Below are positions 41,229 through 54,391 of a stretch of 64,000 nt of DNA, in pieces. Each line of letters opens with the position of its first letter. The stretch's first letter is position 1. The stretch spans positions 39,511 to 103,510 of the forward strand of contig CAVWIV010000013.1 of NCBI GenBank assembly GCA_963755155.1. Reading direction: 5' to 3'. Position numbers and translations under genes: made by a program. This DNA comes from PALSA-612 sp963755155. Lineage in GTDB: Bacteria > Actinomycetota > Thermoleophilia > Gaiellales > Gaiellaceae. The notes under the pieces were generated by a model that did no database searches, was not told the origin of the DNA, and saw only the letters and a list, made by a program, of their open reading frames with translations.

Positions 41229-42497
41229 GCTCGCGCTCCGATCCTCCGGATTCGGCAGAGCGACGGCGACGAGCCAACCCGTAGCGGCGGCGAACACCGC
41301 GATCGGCGTCACGTCGTACGCGGAAGAGCCGAGCAGGAGCGTCGCGAGCAGGACGGCGGTGAACGGCGCGCGCAGGACAGCCGCCGTTCCCGCCGCGAGC
41401 CCGACCGCCACGGCCGGCGTGGTGCCGAGGCCCGGCAGTACGTCCGCGGCCAGCATCGCCAGGGCCACGCCGACCGCCAGCGCCGGGAACACCGGCCCTC
41501 CGCGGAAGCCCGCTCCAAGCGAGAGCGCGTACGCGAGCCCCTTCGCGGCCACGAGGAGCAGCAGCACCCACGCGGAGTTCTCGGCGATGACCGCAGGCAT
41601 CTCTGCCTGCCCTGAGAAGAGGACAAGATCGACGGGCCGATCGGCCACGGCCCGAAAGACGACCGCGAGCACCCCGACGAGGGCGCCCGCCACCACGAGC
41701 CCGAGCTCCGGTCGCCGCTTGGCGCCTCTGGCCACGCCGTGCGCGAGGTGCCGGATGCCGACCACCAACACCGCGATGACGACAGACAGGACGATGCCCC
41801 ACGCGATGTCGGCCAGCCGGACGCTGTCGTAGGCGGGCAGCCCCGGCAACGACAGAGGAGTCTGGTGCAGTCCCTGCCAGCCGTCGACACCCGTGAACAC
41901 GAGGGCTCCCGTCGCGGCTGCGACGAACCCCGGCAGGAGGGCCCGCACAATCGTCGCCGCGGGAATGGCACCACTCAACGCAACAAGCTCGAGCAGCATC
42001 ACCGACGCTGCCAGCGGACCGCCGAAGAGTGCCGCGATCGCCGCGAACGCACCCGCGAGGACGAGCAGCTGGGCTTCCGTCCCTTCCATGCGGACGAGCC
42101 GGACTGCCATCGCTCCCATCCCCAGGCCGAGGGCGATGAGCGGCGCCTCCGGCCCGAGCACGAGCCCTAGGCCGAGGGTGGCGAGACCCGCGAGGAGGAT
42201 GCTCGGCAGCTCGATCGGGGCGATCGGCGCCGTCGAGATCCCCTCGAGCGGCGAGTGGCCGCCGTGACCCGGGAGGCGCAGGAACAGCGCGACAAGCACG
42301 CCCGCCAGCGCGGGCACGAGGATCACGTACCACCACGCAGGCTCGCTCCAGTCCAGCCAGTGCGGGACGACCTCCCAGACGAAGTGGATGACGTCGTGGA
42401 TGGCGGTCTGGAAGAGCACCGCCGCGGCCGCGACAGGGAAGCCGAGGAGGGCCGCTAGGACGAGGGTTCGAACGTAGGACGCGGCCTGCTTGTCCAC
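41163..42497 (-). CDS. ClC-family chloride channel/transporter
   Basis: 444 residues with about ten or more membrane helices. ClC filter segments are recognisable: GHGGHSPLEG (usual GSGIP region altered), VLGPEAPLIALG (GxEGP-type) and GAGFRGGPVFPAL (GxFxP). The gating Glu of GREGP aligns with the E in GPEAP. GTG start directly after the stop of the next gene upstream. Whether it is a channel or H+/Cl- exchanger is not clear. Confidence 0.88.
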   Translation of the reverse strand: MDKQAASYVRTLVLAALLGFPVAAAAVLFQTAIHDVIHFVWEVVPHWLDWSEPAWWYVILVPALAGVLVALFLRLPGHGGHSPLEGISTAPIAPIELPSILLAGLATLGLGLVLGPEAPLIALGLGMGAMAVRLVRMEGTEAQLLVLAGAFAAIAALFGGPLAASVMLLELVALSGAIPAATIVRALLPGFVAAATGALVFTGVDGWQGLHQTPLSLPGLPAYDSVRLADIAWGIVLSVVIAVLVVGIRHLAHGVARGAKRRPELGLVVAGALVGVLAVVFRAVADRPVDLVLFSGQAEMPAVIAENSAWVLLLLVAAKGLAYALSLGAGFRGGPVFPALAVGVALAMLAADVLPGLGTTPAVAVGLAAGTAAVLRAPFTAVLLATLLLGSSAYDVTPIAVFAAATGWLVAVALPNPEDRSASSGQAADAPVGDDHAADPDRDQ

Positions 42498-43016
42498 CTA
42501 TTGCGGCCGAGTGTGTCGCGCGCGGAGTTCACGGCGCGCCCGGCGCCGAGAGGACAGCAGGTACCAGATGAACGCGATCGCGGCCACGGCCAGCAAAGCT
42601 CCGCCCAGCGTCGCGCCCCGAAAGCCTGGCGCCTCGACGTCGAGCGTCCGGTCACCAGCGTGCGCCCCGCTGCCCGGGCCGAGCGTGATGCCGAGCGTGA
42701 GGAGATTCGGGAGCGCGAGCAGCATCGCTCCTACGAGGATCCACAGCCACATGCGGCCGGAGCGCCGGCGCCGGATGCCCCAGATGATGAGCAGCACCGG
42801 CAGGATGGTGAAGATGAACCCGTAGAAGAGCCCGAGCAGGATGCCGCCCGTGAAGCTCTCGTTCGCCTGGTCGCCGACCCGCTGGGCCCACCAGCGCGGG
42901 ATGAAGGCGGCGCCGATGAGCAGCGCGAGCAGGACGGCGACGGTGATGCCGCCCCACACCTTCAGGCGATGCAACCAGTCGGTCTGCGGCTCGGCCGGAG
43001 TCTGAGACTCGCTCAC
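42498..43016 (-). CDS. Four-helix membrane protein of unknown function
   Basis: 172 residues. Predicted membrane segments at about 25-43, 60-82, 90-112 and 135-152, with a hydrophilic N-terminus and a basic C-terminal tail (SSRRRARRELRARH). No family recognised. It lies between the ClC gene and the first large secreted protein gene and could share transcription with the ClC gene. Confidence 0.75.
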   Translation of the reverse strand: MSESQTPAEPQTDWLHRLKVWGGITVAVLLALLIGAAFIPRWWAQRVGDQANESFTGGILLGLFYGFIFTILPVLLIIWGIRRRRSGRMWLWILVGAMLLALPNLLTLGITLGPGSGAHAGDRTLDVEAPGFRGATLGGALLAVAAIAFIWYLLSSRRRARRELRARHTRPQ

Positions 43017-43023
43017 ACGGCGA

Positions 43024-45931
43024 TTATCGCGCAGGTTTGCGCGCGATATAGCTCTTCGGCGCCCTGAGGATCACGGTCTTCTTCTTCACGAGGTCGACAA
43101 CCGTGACCGAGCCCTCCCGGACGCGGATGCGGGTGTTCGCGCAGTAGTCCTCGGTTAGCCACCACGTGCCGCGGATGGCTGCGGACGCGAAGCGTCCCTT
43201 CGTCCGGAACCTCCCCTTCCCCTTGCCCCACAGCCGCCGGATCGGCTTCGCCTTCTTCTTCTGCGACACGCTCTCGAGGCTCCGCTTCGCGCACGACTTG
43301 AAGTTGCCCCCGATCAGCCGTAGCTCGATGAACCCTGCGACATTCACGACGAGGAACTTGCTGGGAACGCCGTCCTTGTCGCTGTAGAAGAGCGTCTTGT
43401 TGCCGTTTCGATCGGTGATCACGACGCCTTTGCCGTTCGAGACGTCGACGATCGTGCCGTTCGGCAGCGGCTCGTCGTCGCTCGGGACGAACGTCCGGTT
43501 CCTGTTCGGGTACTTCACCGTGCCGGGCGGCCTGTCGCCGGGCGGCGGGCCGATCTGCGGGCCCTGCACCGCAGGAGGCGGCGGTGGCGGCGGGGGTGGC
43601 GGCGGCGGCGGCGGTGGAGCCGGCGGTGCGGGAGGCGGCGGCGGCGTAGGTGGCGGCGGCGGTGGTGGCGGATCGCCGCCTGTGCGGGTGTTGAGGAACG
43701 TGCACGTGACCGTCTCGCCGGCAGAGACGGAGATGTTCGAGACCGGGCTGCCGTCGCTACACGTCGCGCTCGTAAGCTCCCAGCCGTCGGGGACGCTCTC
43801 CGAAACCGAATGACCGGAGCCCGCCGGGATGCCGCCGGCGACCCGCTGCCCGCCGTCGCCGAGCGTGAAGCCATCGGGGTCGAACGACGCCGCAAACGTG
43901 AACATCGTGTCGACGCCGTCCGGGTCCGTCTCCTTCCTCACGACAATCGTGCCGGTGTCCTCGCCACCACCGACGAACGTGTTCGTGAACGTGCACGTGA
44001 CCGTCTCGCCCGGGTCGAGGTCGATCGCCTCAGGATCGCTGCCGTCGTCACACGTCGCGCTCGTCAGCTCCCAGCCCTCGGGGATGTCGGTCTCCCGGAT
44101 CAGCCACGTCCCAGGGCTCAGCGGGCCGGTGTCATGCGACTGCCCGTCGGAGAGCTGGAAGAACGGAATGCCGTCGCCCTGGAAGTCGAAGACGGTCGGA
44201 TCGTCGTCCGGGTCCGTCTCCTTCTGGACAATGATGTTGCCCTGCTTCCGGTTCACGAACGTGCAGGTGACGGTTTCGCCGGCCTGAAGGTCGATCTCGT
44301 CGATGGGGCTGCCGTCGTCACACGTCGCGTTCAACAGGGTCCAGCCCTCCGGCTCATCTTCTGAGACGGAGTAGGAGCCCGGGTCCAGCGGCCCGGAGTC
44401 GTTCGACTGGCCGCCGGCGAGCTCGAAGTCGTCGCTGTAGCTGGCGTTGAAATTGAAGGTCTGTGGATCCTCTGCCGGGTCCGTCTCCTTGGCGACGATG
44501 ATGTTCCCGGTCGTCGCGGCGACCGTGAAGCAGTCGGAGAACTCCGACGTGTTGCCGTTCGGATCCGTCGCCGTCGCTGTGATCACGTCGCCCGACGAGA
44601 GGGCGGCGACGTCGATCGCGAACTCCACCTCGCCCGATTCGTCCGTATCGACGGTGCTGTCGCCGAGGAACTCCTCTCCCTCGCCGTTGCCCGGAGCCAT
44701 CGCAGGCGCTCGAGCGAAAGAGGTTGATGTCGAACGACGTGCTCGGGGCCGAGTCGAGCGTCCCGTTCACGACCATGCCGCCGGCGTCCGTGATGACCGG
44801 GAAGTTCTGCAGCTCGTTTGCGCCCGTGTCCTCGTCTCCGGCGTCGTTGTCGTTCACGGCGAAGTCGCGTTCGAGATCGATGCCGAGCCCGTCGTTGGCA
44901 AAGATGCTGTTCCGCCTGATCGAGATCAGCGATGCGCCGGATTCGACGCCGACTCCTCCAAGCCCGTTGTAGGCGATGACGTTCTCGGTGATCGTGGTGG
45001 AAGCGGCTCCCGCCGAGCCGGCGATGTCGATGCCGAACCCGCCGGTGTTCCCGAGCGGGGTCGCGCCGTCTCCGAGCGTGCCGATGAAGTTGCCCTGAAT
45101 CTGGTTGAACTCGACCGCGGTGGGACCGGCGCCGGTGAGGATCGTGTCGTTCAAGAGGATGCCCGCGCTGTTGCCCGAGATGACGTTGCCCTCCGCGCCC
45201 TCGGTCGCGCCGATGATGTTGAACGAGGAACCGAACAGTTGAACCGCAAACGTGTTGGGAACCGCTGCCGTTCCTGCGGCATTCGTGCCGATCGAGTTGC
45301 CGGAGATGAGGTTGCCCGAGCCGCCGTCGACGAACACGGCAGTGTTGTTCCCGGAGATGACGTTCGCGTCCGAGGCGATGATGCCGCCGATCCGGCCGCC
45401 CGCTACATCCTCGAGCCATATGCCGAAGCTGTTCCCCTGCGCGCTCGTGCCTGCGAGATTCGTCCCGATGTAGTTGTTCGAGACGTCGACATCAAACGCA
45501 CCCGTCACGCGAATGCCGGCCCGGGCTCCGCCGGAAAAGTCGTTGATGGCGAGTGCCTGGATCGTCGAGAAGCTTCCGTTGGAATCGATTGTGAACCCAT
45601 TGGATCCCGCGCCGGCAGACGTGCCGTCGATCTCGACGACAGGCGAGTCGTCGTATCCGGGCGCCGTCTGGCCGTGGATATCGACCTGGTCGGTGATCGT
45701 CGGGAGCGCCGACGTCGGCGAGATCGTCCCCGCGACGCTGAACTCGATCGTGTCGGAGCCCTCGTTCGCGTTCGCGTCGAGGATCGCCTGCCGCAGGCTG
45801 CCGCAGCCGGAAGTCGCGCAGTCGGTGAGATTCGAGACGGTGTATGTCGCGGCGTGCGCAGGCGCCGCGCCCACGACGAGCGCGGCCAGCGCGAAGACTA
45901 CGAGCGCTCCCCCGGAAAGCGTTCGCCTCAC
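43024..45931 (-). CDS. Secreted protein A: beta-helix, SpaA-like repeats, poly-Pro, FecR-like module (frameshifted)
   Basis: About 968 residues if one extra G near 44690 is ignored. Order: signal peptide (VRRTLSGGALVVFALAAL, ending AHA); a CSLREA-like start (TDCATSGCGSLRQAILDAN); a right-handed beta-helix with repeated NYIGTN...G/ISGN units (about 60-390); three to four SpaA/prealbumin-like repeats (each GNIIVxKETDP... ending ETVTCTF); a poly-Pro tract; then a basic FecR-like module with RRLWGKGKGRFRT and IRGTWWLTEDYC. GTG start at 45931. Probably exported and wall- or surface-associated. Frame change at TCCGGGCAAC, where GGC would restore it. Confidence 0.8.
43573..43671. repeat. GGN-type triplet tract encoding poly-proline (gene A)
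   Basis: Low-complexity run of GGC/GGT/GGG triplets on the plus strand, read as CCN Pro codons in secreted protein A. It separates the repeat region from the C-terminal module and is probably a rigid spacer. Confidence 0.9.
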
Positions 45932-45987
45932 AGGCGCGCATCCTACGCGTCCAGCTTGGACGCGGTCAAAGGCGCGCCGGCTGGCGG

Positions 45988-48900
45988 CTAGCGCTTCTTG
46001 AACGCCTTGTAGCTCTTCCCGGCGCGAACGATCACGGTCTTGCGCTTCACGAAGTCGCCAACCGTTACCGAGCCCTGGCGAACGGAGACGAGGGTGTACG
46101 CGCGGAAGTCTGCGACGAGCCACCACGTGCCGCGGACGGTCGCGGACGCCAGGCGGCCCCTCGTGCGGAAGTTCCCCTTGCCCTTGCCCCAAAGCCGCCG
46201 GACGGGCTTCTTCTTCGCGTCGCTCGCCTGCAGCGCACGAGCGGACGTGAAGTTGCCCCCGATGAGCCTGAGCTCGATCAACCCGCCGATCTTGTCGACC
46301 ACGAACTTGCTGGGGACGCCATCCTTCGCTCCGTAGAAGATCGCGGAGTCGCCGTCGCGGTCCGTGAGCTCTATGCCGCGACCGTTCGAGACGTCGACGA
46401 TCGCACCGTCCGGGATCGGCTGATCACCGTTGGGGACGAACGTCTGGTTCCTGAACGTCACCGTGCCTGTAGGACGCCCGTCAGAGGGTGGCCCGATCGT
46501 CGGGCCGGCCGGCCCGGGTGGTGGCGGAGGTGGTGGTGGCGGCGGTGGCGGTGGTGGTGGCGGCGGCGGCGGGGGTGGCGGAGGAGGCGGCGGCGAAGCT
46601 GGCGGTGGCGGAGGCGGCGGAGGTTCGACCGGCGCCTGGCCGTTCTCGAACTTACACACGACGCTCTCGCCCACGGAGAGATCGATGACGACGCTGTCGT
46701 CTCCGGGATCGAAGTCCCCGTCGGCACCGATGAGTATCGAACTTCCTCCCGAGCACTCGATGTTCGTGATCACCCAGCCGTCGGGCAGGACCTCCCTCAC
46801 CCGCCTCGCACCGTCCCCGAGAGGCGAGAACGTCTGCTCGGACGACAGCGGGTTGCTCGGCGCACCGTCGTCGTCAAGCCTGAAGTTGCTCAGGCCGGAG
46901 CCGACGGTCGTGAAGAAGAAGTCCTGAGGCGAGTCGGGAACGGCGTCGAGCTCGATCGTGATCTCGCCGAACTTCGTGTTCTGGAAGGTGCAGGTGACGG
47001 TCTCGCCCACGCCGAGGTCGATCTCCGACACGGGGCTGCCGTCACTGCACGTGGCGCTCGTCAGCTGCCAGAGCTCGGGCACGGTCTCGGCGACGGAGTA
47101 CGTGCCCGCCAGCAGCGGGCCCGAGTCCGCCTGCTGGCCGTCGGACAGCGAGAACGGGTCGCCCCAGCTGGGCGTGAACGTGAACTGCTGCGGATCGCCG
47201 TCAGGATCCGTCTGCTTGACGACGACGATGTGCCCGCGCTTCGTGTTCGTGAACGTGCACGTGACGGTCTCGCCCGGGTCGAGGTCGATCGACGAAGGGC
47301 TGCTGCCGTCGTCGCAGCGTGTGGCTCGTGAGATCCCAATCCGCCGGCACCGTCTCCGAGACGCTGTAGGTGCCCGGGCTCAGGAAGCCGGAGTCGTCCT
47401 GCTCGCCGTCCGAGAGCGAGAACGGATCGCCGTAGCTCGTCGTGAACCCGAACTCCTGCGGATCGCCGTCCGGGTTCGTCTCCTTGACGACGACGATGTT
47501 GCCCTGCTTCGTGTTGTCGAAGGTGCAGATGACCGTCTCGCCGTCGTCGAGCCCGATCTCCGAGGGGTCGCTGCCGTCGTCGCACGTCGCGCTCGTCAGC
47601 TCCCAGCCCTCCGGCACGGTCTCGGAGACGGAGTACGTGCCCGCGGCGAGGTCTCCCGAGTCGTTCTGCTCGCCGTCGGAGAGCGAGAACGGATCCGTGT
47701 AGTCGGTCGTGAAGGAGAACTCCTGCGGGTCGCCGTCCGGGTCCGTGTGCTTGACGACGACGATGTTCCCCGTCGCCGACGCCTCTACCGTGACGGGCGC
47801 GTCCGGTCCCGTCGGCGTCACCGAGACGCCGTCGCCCTGGGCGCTCGCGTTGTTGAAGTACTCACCCGGCGTCGCGGATGCGGTCGCGGAGAAGATGAGC
47901 GTGATCGAGCCGCTCGCGGGGACCTCGAACGCTTCGTCCGCCACCCACGTGAGCGTCTGCCCTTCTTCGTCCGGGTCCTGGGTGGTGGCCCCGCTCGTGG
48001 AGCCGTCGACGTAGGAGAACCCGTTGGGCAGCGTGTCCGTGATCGAGCTCAAGAGGACGTTCGACGAGCCCTCGTTCGTGATCGTGACCGTGTACGTGAC
48101 GGTGTCGCCCGGCCCGACCGTCGCGTCGTCGACGACCTTGTCCATCGAGACTGCGGTGGCTCCCGGCTGGCATCCGCCCTCGCCGGTCGTCCCCGAGCAC
48201 GAGCCGGTCGACGAAGACCGCCGAGTCGTAGACGTTGTCGCCCTGGTCGAAGATCGACAGGTAGAGCGTGTGGGCTCCCGGCGTGACGGGCGTGGAGGCG
48301 GAGAGGAGCGGCGTCGCCCCGCCGTACGACGTGCCGGCCGCCTCCTCGGCAGTCATGTCGCCGTGTTGACGCTGATGACGTTGCCTTCGGCGTCGAAGGC
48401 GAAGTTGTTCGGCGCCGAGACGGCCGAGCCAGACGCTGTCCAGCTCGTAACGTCGAGCTCGGCCACGAAGGCGTCGCTCACGGAGCCGCCGACGAAGTTC
48501 GGGTATTCCTCGGAGAGGAAGCGGAAGTCGATCGTCAGGCAGTTGGCCGCGACCGGTACGGCGAGGTTGATACCGAGCACCGTGACGTCCCGCTCGGCGC
48601 CGCCTCGGACGGCGCCGCCGCCATTGCTCGTGCTGGCGAAGAACGACTGGTCGTTCCCCGCCTGCGTCGCGTTGCCGGAGGTCATGATCGCGTACGTCGA
48701 GCCGTCCGTCGGGAAGCCGCCGAGCGGAGTGCCGGAGTCGGCGACCGCGTTCGGCGACCCGCCCGTCGTCGTCTGGAACGCGGCGCCCGTGACGACGTCA
48801 GGATCGGCCGCGATCGCAGCTGCGAGCCCGGGGGCAGCCGACGGCGTAATCGCCTGAATGCCGGGCGACTCGTCGCCGGGCTTGTCGCGAGGAGGCTCAG

Positions 48901-49009
48901 CCGCCGCAGCGCCCGTCAGGAGCAGCGCGCATGCTGCTGCCAGGCCGATGACCGTTCGCCGCAGAACAGATACGTGAATCGTGCCTCCCCCCGTTGGCGC
49001 GCCCGACAA
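45988..49009 (-). CDS. Secreted protein B: choice-of-anchor L, DUF11, SpaA-like repeats, poly-Pro, FecR-like module (frameshifted)
   Basis: About 1006 residues across three frame changes: near 48357 (one base lost), near 48195 (extra G in a run of four) and near 47325 (one base gained). Order: signal peptide (VIGLAAACALLLTGAAAA); choice-of-anchor L domain (DFRFLSEEYPNFVGGS, NNFAFDAEGNVISVN, SIFDQGDNVYDSAVF); a DUF11 repeat (VTYTVTITNEGSSNV); about four SpaA-like repeats (GNIVVVK.TDPDGDPQEF type); a further variant repeat; poly-Pro; and a C-terminal FecR-like module (RRLWGKGKGNFRTRGR, VRGTWWLVADF). Start uncertain: TTG 49009, or an ATT after GGGAGG about 20 bases later. Confidence 0.78.
46515..46623. 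repeat. GGN-type triplet tract encoding poly-proline (gene B)
   Basis: Longest low-complexity tract in the window. On the minus strand it encodes more than 25 consecutive Pro after a shorter Pro run. Such runs need EF-P for translation and are prone to length change. Confidence 0.9.
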
Positions 49010-49031
49010 TACACGACGCGGGCCGGCGTGG

Positions 49032-50060
49032 CTAACGCGGCTTAGGCCGGGCCGAGTAGCTCTTCGGCGCCTTCACGACGACCTTCTTCTTCGTCACGAA
49101 GTCGGTGACGAGCATCGAGCCTTGCCGTACCTGGACGAGCGTCCGGTCGCAGAGGTCGGCCGTCAGCCACCAGGTGCCGCGCACCGTCGCCGACGCGTAG
49201 CGGGCTCTCGTGCGGAACTTCCCCGAGCCCTTCGCCCAGAGGCGGCGCACGGGCTTCTTGGCCTGGCCGGCGGCGGCGACGGAGCGCGTGCCGCACGTCT
49301 TGAAGTTGCCGCCCGTGAGCCGCATCTCGACGAGCGAGCGGCCCTGCTCCCGCAGTCGCAGGAGCTTGAACACGGCCGGGACGCCCGCCCCGTACACGGT
49401 CAGCGTCCCCACCTCGGTCTTCAGGGCTGAGGCGACCGTCGGTGACGTTCACCGAGGAGCCGTACGGGATGGGACGACCGGAGGCGTACCGATTGCCGTT
49501 CACGAGCACCGTCCCCGTCGCCGTGCCGGACGGCACGGTGCTCGGCGCCGGAGGTGGCGGCGGGGGCGGTTGCGCGGCGGAGCACTCGGCGATCGTCCGC
49601 GCGGTGACCGGTACCACCGTGGGCGTCGCGACGACGTTGAGGATGTCGCCCGTCACCTGCCAGGACGGCGTGAGCGTCGGTGTCGCGCCCGCGTTGAAAC
49701 GGAGGTTGAAGTCGATCGCCGCGATCTCCGTCCCACTCGCGTCGATCCAGCGGTCACCGGTGACCGTCACGGGATTCGTAACTGCGAACGTCACTGGGAC
49801 GAACGTCGGCGGAGGCGTGCTAGGGCCGCCCGTCCGCGTGGCCTCGAAGCCCCACGTGTTGTCGAACGGGTTGCCGCACACGTCTCCCGCGAACGAGACG
49901 GTCACGCGGTAGCGCGTCTCCGGGAAGGGCGGCGAGTCGTAGGCGATCTGAAAGCCGGCGACGTAGCCAGGCCCCGCAGCCGGGACGCCCTGCGCGGAGG
50001 ACGCGCCGAGCAAGGCGGCCACGGAGAGCACGATCGGGAACGCGACACGCCTGGCCGCGA

Positions 50061-50064
<4 letters not shown>
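49032..50064 (-). CDS. Secreted protein C with C-terminal FecR-like module (frameshifted)
   Basis: About 343 residues if one extra base near 49425 is ignored. Signal peptide (MIAARRVAFPIVLSVAALLGASSAQG), an unrecognised beta-rich domain of about 130 residues with Cys in AGDVCGNPF and IAECSAA, a short Pro-rich linker (QPPPPPPPAPS), then a FecR-like module (VRRLWAKGSGKFRTRARY, TVRGTWWLTADLC, KKKVVVKAPKSY). ATG overlaps the ppdK stop (ATGA), so it is co-transcribed with ppdK. Removal of the A in CTCAGCCCTG restores the frame. Confidence 0.78.
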
Positions 50065-52655
<2,591 letters not shown>

Positions 52656-52697
52656 GCCGCGAATCTTCCCACAGGAGGGTTTGGCGGAACGGTGCTC

Positions 52698-52807
52698 GTC
52701 GCCAGGGCGCTCCGGGCGTCGCGCTGCAAAGACGCAGGGAGCCCGCGTACTAAGTGCGTTGGCGACCGAGGACACCGCAGTGCGGCGATCCGGTGCGTTC
52801 TGGCGAC
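52698..52807. ncRNA. Structured element in the ppdK / PRC-barrel divergent gap
   Basis: GTCGCCAG (52698-52705) pairs with CTGGCGAC (52800-52807); inside are CCGG/CCGG, CGTC...GACG, GCGTAC-TAA-GTGCGT and CCGC-AGT-GCGG stems, so several helices around a junction can form. The core GACGCAGGGAG (52731-52741), a hairpin, then CGACCGAGGAC (52763-52773) matches the element at 22089-22255 while the hairpin sequence differs. On the minus strand it would be the ppdK leader, 43 bases before the GTG. The function and strand are not proven. Confidence 0.55.
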
Positions 52808-52839
52808 ACAGTCACTGTTTCGCGAGATCCTCCTTGGCC

Positions 52840-52864
52840 GTTTCACGACCGGCGAGGCGGGTAT
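52840..52864 (+). promoter_or_regulatory. SigB/SigF-type stress promoter
   Basis: GTTT (52840-52843), a 15-base spacer, then GGGTAT (52859-52864) matches the general-stress promoter pattern of actinobacterial SigB-like factors. It would start transcription near 52871, about 27 bases before the ATG of the PRC-barrel gene. Confidence 0.6.
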
Positions 52865-52897
52865 GGCGACGCTACATCCACACGGAAGGAGCGCTCA

Positions 52898-53260
52898 ATG
52901 CAACAGACACACGTTGCGACAGACCTCTGGACGTACGGCGAGACCATCCGTACGGGCGGAGACCTCACCGGCTACCACGTCGAGGCGACCGACGGCGGCG
53001 TCGGCAAGATCGACGAAGCGACCTACGACGAGGGCTCGAGCTGCCTCGTCGTCGACGCGGGCCCCTGGATCTTCGGCAAGAAGATCCTACTCCCGGCCGG
53101 CATCGTCGAGTCCGTCGACCACGACGAGCAGAACGTCTTCGTCAACCGGACGAAGGGCGAGATCGAGAACGCTCCGGAATACAACGACGCCCAGTTCACC
53201 GACGCGAAGTACCGCGGCGAGCTCGGCACGTACTACGGCGGCCCCGGCCCTACGATCTAG
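52898..53260 (+). CDS. PRC-barrel domain protein
   Basis: 120 residues. The PRC-barrel core (GYHVEATDGGVGKIDEATYDEGSS, then LVVDAGPWIFGKKILLPAG) spans about 28-85. Such domains bind RNA or proteins (RimM, photosystem H subunit), and stand-alone versions are often stress proteins. ATG 52898 follows a strong GGAAGGAG ribosome-binding site. A SigB-type promoter lies upstream. Function unknown. Confidence 0.85.
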   Translation: MQQTHVATDLWTYGETIRTGGDLTGYHVEATDGGVGKIDEATYDEGSSCLVVDAGPWIFGKKILLPAGIVESVDHDEQNVFVNRTKGEIENAPEYNDAQFTDAKYRGELGTYYGGPGPTI

Positions 53261-53303
53261 GACGCCCGACGATCTAGGACCACGCGGCTCGCGCCGCCGG
53301 CGG

Positions 53304-53507
53304 TCAGGCTTGCGCCGGCCGCCGGCGGCGGGCGCGAAACTCCGCCACCCAGGCCGCCCAGCGAAGGCCGAGCCAGAGTGGCGTCAGCAGTACGTAGAAG
53401 AGGAGCATCCCGGCGGCGAGGCACGTGTACCAGAGCGTCCAGCGCCACACGGGGATGCGCCGCTGCCGCGCGAGCTGTGCTTCAGGGTCGAAGAACTCCG
53501 TGCTCAT
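53304..53507 (-). CDS. Small single-pass membrane protein
   Basis: 67 residues from ATG 53507, which overlaps the ppsR stop by 4 bases. One or two hydrophobic stretches (WTLWYTCLAAGMLLFYVLL, then WLGLRWAAWVAEF) and a basic tail (RARRRRPAQA). Translationally coupled to ppsR, but I know no related function. Confidence 0.7.
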   Translation of the reverse strand: MSTEFFDPEAQLARQRRIPVWRWTLWYTCLAAGMLLFYVLLTPLWLGLRWAAWVAEFRARRRRPAQA

Positions 53508-54334
53508 GACGGGTTCGCGTGGAGCTCGTGGCTCCGGCGCTCGACGAGCCGAACCGCACGCACGGCGGTCTCCTCCACGCTGAGCTCCGTGACGTCGATC
53601 ACGGGGCAGCCGAGCCGCTTGTGGATCGCCGCCGCGTCCGCCAGCTCGTCGTAGACCTCGACGAGGCCGGCGTACCGCTGCCGGTTCGCCTGCATCAGGC
53701 GCGCGCGCTCGCGACGGATGTCGGCGAGGCGTTCGGCGTCGATCGTCAGCCCGACGACCTTCGCCGGATTGATGTCGAAGAGCTCCTCCGGCGGCGCGAT
53801 CCCCTTGACGATGGGGACGTTCGCGGTCTTGTAGCCCATCGAGCCGAGGAACATCGAGACCGGGGTCTTCGATGTCCGCGAGACGCCGACGAGCACGATG
53901 TCCGCCTCCCGCAGGCCGGTCGCGCCCAGGCCGTCGTCGTACTTCACGGCGAACTCGATCGCCGCCATCCGCTTGAAGTACGCGGAGTTGAGCGGCGGCC
54001 GCGCGCCCGCCTTCATCTGCGCTCCCTGGCCGGACACCTTGGCGATCGACGCCATCGGCGGGCCGAGGATGTCGCAATAGTGCACCTTGGCGCGGCGGCA
54101 GAGGACGCGCATCTCCTCCCGCAGGTCGGGCTTGACGAGCGTGTAGACGACGACCGCCGGCCGCCCCTTCGCCCGCTCGACGGCGAGCTGGAGGTCCTCC
54201 ACGGTCTCCACGCGCGGATGGCGGATCTCCTCGAACGGCTGGTCAGGGAACTGCGCCTCGAGCGCCATCACGAGCCGCGTCGCCGTCTCGCCTGTGGCGT
54301 CCGAGACGATGTGCAGCTCGACCGGCGCGTTCAT
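53504..54334 (-). CDS. ppsR: PPDK regulatory protein (bifunctional kinase/pyrophosphorylase)
   Basis: 276 residues of the DUF299 family, which inactivates and reactivates PPDK or PEP synthase by ADP-dependent phosphorylation of the active-site Thr and its phosphorolysis. Signatures: HIVSDATGETA at the N-terminus and the P-loop VLVGVSRTSKTP. Its presence beside ppdK supports control of that enzyme. Confidence 0.94.
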   Translation of the reverse strand: MNAPVELHIVSDATGETATRLVMALEAQFPDQPFEEIRHPRVETVEDLQLAVERAKGRPAVVVYTLVKPDLREEMRVLCRRAKVHYCDILGPPMASIAKVSGQGAQMKAGARPPLNSAYFKRMAAIEFAVKYDDGLGATGLREADIVLVGVSRTSKTPVSMFLGSMGYKTANVPIVKGIAPPEELFDINPAKVVGLTIDAERLADIRRERARLMQANRQRYAGLVEVYDELADAAAIHKRLGCPVIDVTELSVEETAVRAVRLVERRSHELHANPS

Positions 54335-54391
54335 CGCCCGAGCAGCGTACTTATGTTGGCCTGACTAGCCCGCGCACACTCGAGTTCTCGC

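Noticed and set aside
43573..46623. CRISPR or tandem satellite array
   Set aside because: Repeated GGN tracts are in-frame Pro codons, and the longer similarities are SpaA-like protein repeats. No direct repeats with unique spacers.
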